A stretch of 64,000 bases of DNA, taken from Limnanthes douglasii subsp. nivea. Taxonomy: Eukaryota; Streptophyta; Magnoliopsida; Brassicales; Limnanthaceae. Within the stretch, counting starts at the first letter, position 1; each line of letters begins with the position of its first letter. The position numbers were made by a program, and so were the translations under genes. This document shows, one piece after another, positions 55,223 through 64,000 of the stretch. The DNA lies in contig JAUPFV010000001.1 in NCBI GenBank assembly GCA_036936605.1, forward strand, positions 167,052,643-167,116,642, written 5' to 3'. Under the pieces are notes generated by a model. The model worked only from the letters and a program-made list of their open reading frames with translations. It did no database searches and had not been told where the DNA came from.

Positions 55223-56110
55223 TTGTCGTCAAAAATCCTCTCTAGGCATTTACCCAAGCGTTTTGACATTTTAAAGTTGGAAAAGTGTTATGGGAGTCAA
55301 GACCCCGATAACCATCTCGAACAGTTTAACAATTTCATGATGAGCTTTGATGATGATGATAAACTGTTGTGCATAGCATTTTCTCAAATTTTCAAGGATA
55401 GCACTTAAAAGTAGTGTAATAGATTACCGCAGGGATCGATCAAGATTTTTGACATGTTTTGGATGGCTTTCTGAAAGTAATTTGTTGAAAGTAAAGAACT
55501 CATGGGGAATAGAGATAAAATAATCCATTATTGGTAACACCCTAATGAATCCTTAAAATATTACACCCAACACTTTGTGAAAACAGTAAAGAGCTAATAG
55601 TTGCGCTTAGATAAATGCTATTAGCTGGTAAATTGGTTGATTGAGTGACTCATAAAAAGGCAATGACATGGGATGGTTTATTAAATCCGGTCATAAATAA
55701 AATCATGGTGGAAGAAACTAAAAGATTAAGACAACTTCATCAGTATAGACCTGGCCCTACAACCCCTCTTCCGCAAGTAAGTAGCCAATCGTAAGCCACG
55801 ATTAACAATCGTTTAAGGGACTCTAGACAAGGTTCTTACCGACAAATACCAAGCCAATGTAACTAAGGACAACAATCTAGACCAAGAAAGAATCAATGGG
55901 TCCGACCAGGTTATTTGGTAGAGCTAATTGAAAATATTGCAACCATGTACAATATATCCAAAAACATTGTGCAATTCTGAATACCTGCACGTATCTATAC
56001 TCCGAGAGAAAATTGAAACACACGATTCTACAAATACCATAACAACATGGGACACAATACTAAGGATTTTATTGCTTTAAAGTAGGAAATACAATCATTA
56101 ATCGAGAACA
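55223..56110 (+). pseudogene. Gag remnant of the old Tat element
   Basis: SRHLPKRFDILKLEKCYGSQ then DPDNHLEQFNNFMMSFDDDD matches the young element's PRRFDISKVEKFDGTQ then DPDDHIEQFKNYMTNFEDDD, with SQIFKDST for SQTFKGTA. Downstream, decayed equivalents of the spacer (WVRPGY) and the zinc-knuckle region (KYHNNMGHNTKDF-like, key residues changed) can be followed. Several stops. Confidence 0.8.
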
Positions 56111-56304
56111 TGAAATTAACTACCTTTGTTAAGTCACAAGTACGTAACAAGAAAATGAGCAATAGAACATAACTAAGTACAAAGGGGGCTCAGGTCGCAT
56201 CAGTTGTTGTCCGAAGGAAAAATAAATCAGCTCCCAAACAAGACAGTACAATGATGATTATTGAAAAAATCGATGTACTTAGATCTTGTTCTTGATCGGG
56301 TCGA

Positions 56305-56975
56305 GTGAATATGGTGGCTGAAAATACTAGAAATGTTTATAAATTGTGCCACTTCTTCGAATCATTAACTATTTTCGGAGGAGATACAATTACAACACTT
56401 CTATTTTGTTCCAGGAAAAGGTACGTGGTTATTTTGGCCACACAACTTGAATGGAAAATGTCTTCACTTCTGTACCAAAACCTTGCCCCTTTCATAGTGT
56501 TTGATGAAGATGATTTAAGAAATATCGCTGACAGCATTGAATAGATTTATCTCAAGGTCATCGGATAAATGTGCGGTAGTTCTTCCAAGTACTCAGAAAT
56601 GACAAAAATCAATTGGTCCCCAAATGCGATGAGACATTCCTTGAAATTAAAATACATTTATCTTCGCCTAAAAGTTTATTAAAACCAGTCATTAGAGAAA
56701 GAATCTACGTATATCTAGCGGTATCAGATTATGCTGCGAGTGCGGTGTTAGTTCGGGAGGTGGACAATTGCTCTCACCCAGTTTATTATGATAGAAAGAG
56801 TTTGTTTGATTTTGAGAAAAGATACCCCAAGTTGGGAAAGTTAGCTTTAGCCTTGGTAAGAACGTCCAGAAATATAAGGCCTTATTTTCAAGTGCATTCC
56901 ATCACAGTTCGAACTTCTTTTCCACTTAAAAATCTATTACAAAAATCGAATATATCGGGTCGAATGACGAAGTGA
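56305..56975 (+). pseudogene. Gag-linker/RT-thumb junction and first RNase H, old Tat element
   Basis: The first frame carries LCHFFESLTIFGGDTIT and FIVFDEDDLRNIAD, matching LCAFFESLTIFGGDSMT and FIIFDGDDLRGITG before the protease. At about 56,535 the sequence jumps to ALNRFISRSSDKC, which in the young element is RT-thumb ALNRFISRFSDKC. The frame then gives the Ty3-type RNase H (IYVYLAVSDYAASAVLVREV, PVYYDRKSLFDFEKRYPKL) and FPLKNLLQKSNISGRMTK. About 1.5 kb, including the whole protease and the YIDDM site, was removed. Confidence 0.85.
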
Positions 56976-57089
56976 TGTGTGGAATTTGGGGACTATGATA
57001 TTGACTTTTCTCATCGAACAACAATCAAAGCCCATGTTGTAGAAGACTTCTTGGTTTAGTTCCATTCGGAAAGAACCTATGAATAATCT

Positions 57090-57560
57090 TGTATTCATAA
57101 GATTGGAAAATAGTGGGTAATTCAAACAGATGAAGGATCTAGCGTGATGGGTTGTGGGGTAGGAGTTTGCTTATTTTCCCCCTTTAAAGACTAATATACC
57201 AAGCTATACGATTTGGTTATAAAGAATCCAACAGGGTAAGCAGAATATGAAACAGTTATAGTTGGATTAAGGCTTGCTCAAATATGTCGTGCTAACAGAA
57301 ATCGATTATTGAGCGATTCGCAACTACTCGTACATCAAGCACATAGACAACCAGACACAAGGAAATACCATTTGGTGAAGTATTTGTAAGTATTAAAATA
57401 ATTTTCTACTTGATTTAAATGTGTGAAATATTAACACGTGCCAAGAACAGAAATTGTTTTGGCTGACTCGTTAGCTGTTGTTTCCTATTCTGAGGCATAC
57501 CATTGGATTTTGGTACAAGAATGCATTTCCATAACAACAACCCTTGAATTGGAATTTGAA
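57090..57560 (+). pseudogene. Second RNase H remnant, old Tat element
   Basis: IQTDEGSSVMGCGVGVCLFS, AEYETVIVGLRLAQICRAN and ADSLAVVSYSEAYHWILVQ match the second RNase H of the young element (IRTDGGSSSKG, AEYEAVLAGLRLAKICGA, ADSLATMAYSEEYPWIVTQ), with stops between. Unlike the young element, the sequence carries on into integrase. Confidence 0.85.
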
Positions 57561-57649
57561 AAAAAAATCCAAATATCAGCTACAGTTAGTTAAGACTTGA
57601 GGTATGGTGTCTAAGACTTCATTGCTAAATGAAGCCTTCCTGAATACAA

Positions 57650-58780
57650 AAAATTATTGCTAAGAAATTAAAGTTTAAAGCACACGGATTTTTAATTTGG
57701 GTAGGGATCCTCTATAAAATTTCTTTTAGAAAACCATTTTTGCATTGCCTTAGATCCGATGAGTCCCAATCAGTTTTATCGGAATTACATTTTGGGGAAG
57801 GATCTGCTTATTGTGGCTACAAATATTTGATTATAAAGGTCTTATTAACAAGTTATTATTGGCCTTCTATCATAACAGATGCTAAAGAGTTACTTAGAAA
57901 ATGTGATCCTTGTTAGATATATAAAAATACAATACATGTACCAGCATTTCCCATGGATTCAATGTCTGAAGTAGTACATTTTGATAGGTGAGGGATTGAT
58001 TTGTTTGGACCCCTTCCAATGGCGTCTGGAGGGTGTCGAACTATTATCTTGGCGATTGATTATTTTTTGAAATGGATTGAACATACACCCTCTCCAACAT
58101 TTTTATAGGTTTGGAATTCCTAGACTTACTAATATGTATAATGGGAATTAGTTTGACAATAGGGATATGAATATTTTATGTACATCCAGAGGAATTCACC
58201 ATTGTTTCTATTCGCCTTTTCATCCCCAAGAAAATGGACAGATAAAGATGGAAAACAAAACCATTTTGATGGGTCTCAAGAATAATTTAGATGGGATAAC
58301 AAGCAAATAGCTAAATTACCTACAAGAATTATTGTGGGATTATCGAGCTACTCTACATACTGCCACACAAGAATCTCATTTTTCCTTAGTTTATGGAATG
58401 GATGTATCAACAATAAAAGCTACTTTTCCCTGTTTCATAATTCAAAATTATTCTGAAGAGGAAAAAGAGGTTATAATAAGAGCTCAGCTAAACTTGATCG
58501 AAGAAAATAGAATTAAGGATTATTTGAGAACAACACATTATCAGGGTCTAATGATGAGTAAGTATGCGTCTAGAATATGAAGAAGAGACTTCCAAGTGGG
58601 GGACAAGGTTTTAAGAAAAATATTTTTGCACACAAAAGATAGAAAGTTTAGAAAGTTGGCTCCAAATTAGGAAGGACCATACACTGTATGTAAACAGGTT
58701 AAGCAAGGAACATATCGATTAGTTGAGCAAGAAGACACTCTTTTGAGGCAAATATCGAACATTTAAGGTTATATCTCAAA
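57650..58780 (+). pseudogene. Integrase remnant, old Tat element
   Basis: A decayed gypsy integrase in several frames: the zinc-binding end ELHFGEGSAYCGYKYLIIKV ... LRKCDPC, the core start GIDLFGPLPMASGG with the first catalytic Asp, a decayed TNMYNGNQFDN (NDNGxQF in intact copies), SPFHPQENGQIKMENKTILM with the catalytic Glu, LLWDYRATLHTATQESHFSL, and the C-terminal FQVGDKVLRK and EGPYTVCKQVKQGTYRLVEQ. It shows that this Tat lineage had a normal integrase downstream of RNase H. Confidence 0.85.
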
Positions 58781-58934
58781 TAAATCTACATTGTAAATAT
58801 TTTGTTTTTTTATTCAATGTAAATATTTAGGGCATACTCTTTCCTACCCTGGTGGGGCGGGGAGGTTTAAATTAGGTGTTCGAATCATTTTTAATTTACA
58901 ATATTTTCCTTTAACAATGTGCTTATAAGTATGT

Positions 58935-59197
58935 CTTATGTGGGTGTTAAGTTTCTATTGCCTTCGAATAGATGACCTTCGAATGGCTCATGTATGCTAA
59001 GTTTTTATCACCTTCAAATGGATCACCTACGAATGACTCATGTATGTTAAGATTTTATTTACTTCGAATGGTTAACCTTCAATTTTTGCATGTACGTTAA
59101 GTTTTGTATTGCCTTCGATTGGATAACATTCGAATGGATTATTTATTTTAAGTTTTTTATCGCCTGTAAATGGATTACCTTCCATGTATGAGTGTGA
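58935..59197. repeat. 50-bp tandem repeat in the 3' region of the old Tat element
   Basis: About five units with GTTAAGTTTTTATTGCCTTC-like starts at 58,946, 58,996, 59,046, 59,096 and about 59,147, each with two TTCGAATGG words. It lies downstream of the integrase, where Ogre/Tat elements are known to carry variable tandem arrays. Confidence 0.85.
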
Positions 59198-59199
59198 TA

Positions 59200-62100
59200 T
59201 ATAACTATAAGATTTTTGGCCGTAACAATTTTCTAAAGAGGATGGTAAACAATTTTTATATGATTAAGTTTCACATAGATCATATATGCTTTGTATGAAA
59301 CAAATCAAGTTGAGTAAGAAGAATAAGAAAAATCTGAGAGTTTGATAGACTTACTTGTATGAGTAGATATGCTCAGATGTAAAGAATGTATAGTTTCAGT
59401 AAAGGAAAAAACAGATTCGTGCACTGATGAAACATCGGTAGTATAATTTGATGTAGATGTCTCATCAATAATGGATGTATTGATATCAATGTCAAAAGGA
59501 TCAATAACATGAACTTATGTCTTCATTATGTGATGTGATTTTCTTAGAATCGAAAAACGGAATATGATCAAGAAACATGACATGTCAAGATACATATAGC
59601 TTATGACTTATGGGTTCAAAACATCAATATTCTTTTTGTCTAATATCATAACCTATAAAAACACATATATCTATTTTAGAAAACAATTTGTTGTGTTCAA
59701 CATAAGGACGTTAGGACATAACACATACTTCCAAACACTTTTAAAAATGAATAATTTAGAGGTTCTCTATGTAAAGTTTTGTATTAAAATATCCTTAAAT
59801 TATGTGCAGTAGATTTTCAATTAATTACGTGGAAATAGTCAGAAGTGCTTTTCCCCAAAAGTCATTAGGAACTTCGGTAGATAAAATAAATAAAAACAGT
59901 TTCAACAATGTGACAATTTTTCTTTATTTAACATCATTTTTTATGAGGGGTTTTAGTACAAGATGACTCGTGTATGGTACCATCAGATGCAAGTAACTGA
60001 GTGAAATTATTCGAGGTATATTCACACCTTAAGTCAAACCTGAAGTATTAAATCACAATATAATATTAATTCTTAAGAAGTGCTCTAAAGTATCTATAAA
60101 TTTTAATAAAATTATACCTTCGTTTTATAAGACCCAACAACTTATGACAAGTACATTCATCAATAAAAGAAACATAATAGGCCAACCACCCTTTGTGGAA
60201 ATTGGACATGGACTATGTATGTGATGATGGATAATATAAAAAAATAACAAGAGATATTTTTATTAATAAAGAAAAAAAATTATTTTCAATTTATAACCAC
60301 TATAATCAGAGATACTACAAGTTTTTAGATGATCCAAAACACATGTACAGACCAAAAAAATCGGATGTGATGCATATATATATGTCCCAAACGCGAATAT
60401 TAAAAATAAAATTGAGACGAATAATGCCTAAAACAAAACAAAGACAAATATTTGATTTGAGTCTACTATGTAATAAGATCAGTCTACAATCTGTCACGAT
60501 CACTTTTTTAAGTATGTTGATCTTGTATAACACAAGCAAAATCAGAAAAGAAAACCAAATGACCGTATTAGCATAAATAACTTCCCAAAACAAGATTCAG
60601 AGCAAGATGGTGAGCATAGTTAACATTAATGAGCGATATAGGGGGTAACAATAAAGCCAACATCTTCTATCGGTCTTGATATAGCACTTGTTGACAACAC
60701 ATATATTGGTGAAATAGGAAACAATGAAATGCACCAGAATCCAAAATCTACAAGGATACAGGAATACATGAATTTGAAGACAAGGACAAACTTGAGTGAG
60801 ACATAGATGTAAACATGACTGGGGGATTGAAAACAAGATATTATCTAAATGAACCAAATATTTATGGGTCCAGTGCATAATGTAGTGTGGTTTCATAAAC
60901 ATATCTTAATGATCTGGTAGTAACAACAACGTTGAATTGTGGGAGGATGGAATTGAGGATAAAAATGGTTGACGAGGACATCTCTAATTATTGAAACAAT
61001 TATCGCTTAAAATATCATTGTTAAAAAGGTTAATGTTATTTTTATTTAAACAATGAGCATTAAGACTTTCAATGATTCTTATCTTTACAGAATTCACACT
61101 CGTCAATGAATACCTTTGGTGCTCTTTTAGGCCCGTTTAGAGTAGGGGTCATTGTGGGACACCAAACACAATAGGAATAATAGTCACTTTTGACCCATTG
61201 TCAACATAATATTTGATTTGAGTCTCCTCTCTAATAAGCTCATAAACTACCAAATCAACTATGAGAAGACAGAATTTATGATTGTTCCATGCAATTATTC
61301 AAATCCAGACTCTAAATCCATAAAAATTGCATTAATCTTTGCTCTTCTCTCATAATTATATAAGGTTTGAATACCTTCACATATGCATATTTGATTTAAG
61401 TCTCCTTTGTAATAAGCTCATGAACTACCGAATCAACTATGGAAATATGAAATCTATGAAGAATTGTTTCATGCAATCATTCAAAGTCAGACAGTAAATC
61501 CATAAAAACTACATTAATATTTGTTCTTCTTTTATAACTGTATAAGGGTTGAATACCTTCACCTGTGCAGATTCTATAAGAGCTTATTGATCACACAGAT
61601 GAGACATAACAACATAAAATATACAAATAGCATTTTATTGTAGATCACAATTATCATACTTTAATTGGTATTGCTTAACAAAGATTGATGGAGTATGAAG
61701 TCTCTCTAAATGATCACAAACCTCTTTTGCGATTGTATACTTAACTAATTGACTACTAATTAGCTGAGTTACATAATTATTAATTCAAGTGATCACCTTA
61801 GTTTTATTGGTTTCCTGCATATCAACCAACAAAACATAATTATCAGCATTAGTTTTATGAGTAGGTGGACCTGTTGTACCTGAGGCATATCCACACATAT
61901 GTATTCTACAAAAAACATTCTTCATGGCATAACTCCAATGATTGAAGTTCATTATCTTAAGTTGGATACTAATAGACTGTAAATAGTTATATTTTCCAGT
62001 CATATTTGCAATAAGGGTTTAAAAGATCTAATCTAACTATATTTATTAATTGACATATACAAAATCAAAATCAAATCAAAATCCAAAAAATATTAGTTCA

Positions 62101-62270
62101 AATCTAAAACCAAATAAAAAAAGACAAAATCAAATCAAATCCAAATTGAAATCCAAATCCAAATAAAATTGAAATCCAAATCAAAACCCACTTTGGAACT
62201 TAAATAAAAAACCAATCGAATCAAATCTAAAATAAAAAATCACAATCAAAGTAAAAATCCAAAATCAAAA
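59200..62270 (-). pseudogene. Ty1/copia fragment D, gag to integrase
   Basis: Minus strand. From the right: gag start (62,003-61,785; IMNFNHWSYAMKNVF and GYASGT), a protease/pre-integrase region (about 60,900-60,400), and the post-integrase segment (59,650-59,500; VFIGYDI, LYVS-HVMFLDHIPFF) that matches LYVSRHVIFLEHIPFYS of element B. The 5' leader holds the AAATC-rich array at 62,045-62,265. RT and RNase H are lost at the left, where the old Tat element's tandem array begins. Many stops. Confidence 0.7.
62045..62265. repeat. AAATC-rich simple repeat in copia leader
   Basis: Irregular AAATC/AAATCC/AAATCAAA words, as at 11,395-11,640, immediately upstream (minus orientation) of the copia gag start. 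Confidence 0.7.
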
Positions 62271-62341
62271 TTTTTGAGTATGATGATGGGTAATGAACTA
62301 TTATCCTTGCATGTACAATGATAAATAGGTTCTAGTTTTAG

Positions 62342-63190
62342 GTGCGTAATTATACATGGCTTCCAATAGGCATTGGTTTGAAGACCTACAAATGCTTGAT
62401 GGTGGAAGGGTTATCTTTGAGAATGATGAGTCCTGCGATGTCAAAGGGATTTGAGGTTCGGCTCACATTTTCTACAAAACTTGAGAGAGAGATTAAAAAT
62501 ATAAGAATTTACTCGAAGTTAAATGGAACCTTGTTTCTATTGAGATGTGAGACGATAAAGGGTTTACCTAGAGGGGTGAAGATTAAAGGGTCTTGCAAGG
62601 GTACTTTATTGTTACAAAAGAAAATATGACTAATAATGTATTAGTTCTCGAGATCTCTATAATGGTAGAGGTGGTTTCTAGTATGGTGATATATTATACC
62701 AATTTTGACATCATCGGCGGAGGTATTTAAGTGAGAATGAACTCAGTTAAATATGTAACCAAGGGTTGTTAGATGGTATGATAGTTTAAAAGCTGAGTTT
62801 TTGTGAAATTTCTGTATTGCGTAAGAGAAAGAAGGTGAATTTTCTACCCAACAAACAAATATTTAATGGAGTACTTGATTATGTTCATTCAGACCTTCAA
62901 GGTGCAGCACGTGAACCTACCATTAATGGTGCAAGGTTCTTTATGTCTCTCATTGATGACTATTCCAAGAAAGTATGGGTTCTAAACTTGAAGACCAAAG
63001 ATGAAGAATTTGTTGCCTTAGTAGACTGGAAGACTTTGGTAGAGAATCAAACTGAGAAATAGTTTAAGAAGGTTCATATGGATAATAGCTTAGAATATAT
63101 GAAAAATTATTTTATTAGCTATTGTGCAAAGCTTGACATTAGTAGATACCGAACCGTAAGTGAGACTCATTAGTCATGTCATTTGCATTT
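62342..63190 (+). pseudogene. Ty1/copia fragment E, pre-integrase and integrase
   Basis: Plus strand, opposite to fragment D. An early frame reads ASNRHWFEDLQMLDGGRVIL then ENDESCDVKGI, the spacer after copia protease; next come pre-integrase pieces. An 81-codon frame (62,817-63,062) with VHSDLQGAAREPTINGARFF then MSLIDDYSKKVWVLNLKTKD is the integrase core start with its first catalytic Asp. After a stop, HMDNSLEY (TDNGxEF in intact copies) and a SYCAKLDISRYRTV-like stretch follow. Truncated after that. Confidence 0.8.
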
Positions 63191-63284
63191 AGCTACATCG
63201 AGCTTCTTTTTAATTCCACTTAGAATAGTCATGTTAGTTACTTCAACTTATCCATTGTTTTGAGGATAATACGGAGTAAAAAAT

Positions 63285-63410
63285 GATATTTCTCATAAAA
63301 CATTGTAAAGACATCACTTTGAAACTGTATAGTGATCAAAGGATATTTCTCATAAAACATTGTAAGGACATCACTTTGAAACTTTATACTGATCAAAGGA
63401 TATTTATTCT
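63285..63410. repeat. ~62-bp tandem duplication
   Basis: TTTCTCATAAAACATTGTAA and CATCACTTTGAAACTTTATA occur twice, about 62 bp apart, with two or three differences. Confidence 0.8.
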
Positions 63411-64000
63411 TAATTTTATATTACTTGTATACTAGTTTAATTGTTAGTTTTAATTACTTATGAATAAAAATACTCTCATTGGGTTTTTTCTTATTTATTA
63501 GTGAAATTGGAGTAAATGAGCAAAAAAGAGTTAAGATTGGACATAGAAGCTATAATTAAATAAGAAGATAAAAGTCAAGGACTTGAAGATAATTATAAAA
63601 AGAATAAAAGAAAGAAAGGAAAAAAGATAAGATATTAATTGAAGATCACATCTTAATATTTTAGTTTCCTAAAGAATAAATTATAATATTTTTATTATTT
63701 AATTTAAAAGAATAATATAATTCTTTAATTTTATTTGATAAAGATTATGATTTTATTTTTAGGAGAACAAAATATTTGATCTTGTGTCGTAAATTATAAT
63801 ATTATATTATATAATTAAAAAAATGAATTAATTTTTTTATATTATTTAATATTATAATTATACTCTCAATGTGTTTTGTTTTTAGAAGATTAGATCAATA
63901 AAAAAACCATAACTCTTCTTATAAATAAAACCCTAACGAAGAAGATCCAGGTTGCCGTCAACACAAAAGCCTACTTTTCTTTTTTTCTTCACTGATTATT
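63411..64000. other. AT-rich end of window
   Basis: No gene recognised. The final bases (AACCCTAACGAAGAAGATCC...) rise in GC and could be the start of something beyond the window. Confidence 0.35.

Larger units (their letters stand above)
54581..59200 (+). mobile_element. Old, internally deleted Tat-type element that has an integrase
   Basis: Plus-strand relic colinear with the element at 42.3-50.8 kb. In order: primer-like site (54,585), gag (55,223-56,110), the end of the gag linker (56,300-56,530), then an abrupt jump into the thumb of RT, then RNase H domains (56,600-57,500) and an integrase (57,650-58,770), followed by a 50-bp tandem array. Protease and most of RT are missing. Stops are frequent. 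No antisense gene is present downstream of the integrase. Confidence 0.8.

Noticed and set aside
62817..63062. Possibly functional 81-codon gene
   Set aside because: It is the start of a copia integrase core inside a stop-ridden remnant.

Overview
The window looks like plant nuclear DNA, most likely from a eudicot. It is AT-rich, has introns and a secreted cysteine-rich peptide gene, and is dominated by nested, mostly decayed transposable elements of plant types: Ty1/copia with tRNA-iMet primer sites, Ty3/gypsy of Tat and chromovirus type, L1-like LINEs, a Mutator-like element with FAR1/MuDR-type transposase, and MITE-like pieces. No tRNA, rRNA, CRISPR or prokaryotic operon is visible. Species cannot be told from the sequence.

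Layout. 0-1.3 kb: an (ATT)n tract and a reversed 5' fragment of a Mutator-like element. 1.7-14.2 kb: two copies of a ~2.9 kb segment (1.75-4.65 kb and 8.02-9.04 + 12.39-14.2 kb). A short gypsy derivative ends the first copy, a copia 5' part with LTR lies between the copies, and a small copia element (9.04-12.39 kb) splits the second. 14.2-23.8 kb: AT-rich intergenic DNA, a LINE 3' part (17.1-18.1 kb), a second short gypsy derivative with two LTRs (18.2-19.3 kb) and an ~86-bp minisatellite (20.45-20.93 kb). 23.8-25.03 kb: the one plausible host gene, a two-exon defensin-like secreted peptide of 99 aa, with a broken copy of its first exon at 33.3 kb. 25.3-29.9 kb: a decayed Mutator-like element with MULE transposase, SWIM and OTU-protease-like remains and palindrome-rich blocks near both ends. 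34.6-38.2 kb: a relic related to the accessory protein of Tat elements. 39 kb: a host-gene-like pseudogene. 40.8-41.4 kb: a MITE-like element. 42.3-50.8 kb: a young, structurally complete Tat-type LTR element. 52.4-53.2 kb: copia RNase H. 54.6-59.2 kb: an old Tat element with an integrase. 59.2-63.2 kb: two opposed copia fragments.

The strongest observation is the element at 42,324-50,784. It has 263-bp LTRs differing at one base, a 5-bp target duplication (ATAAG), long gag-protease and RT-dual RNase H frames, and no integrase. Where integrase should be lies an oppositely oriented two-exon gene with its own TATA box and an in-phase 75-nt intron, predicted to encode an 890-aa protein with a PF04195-like ('putative gypsy type transposon') region and a long coiled coil. 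The element appears to have moved recently, so integrase was probably supplied by another copy. The old relative at 54.6-58.8 kb does carry an integrase, showing that the lineage once had one. The element sits inside the RNase H region of an older LINE on the opposite strand.
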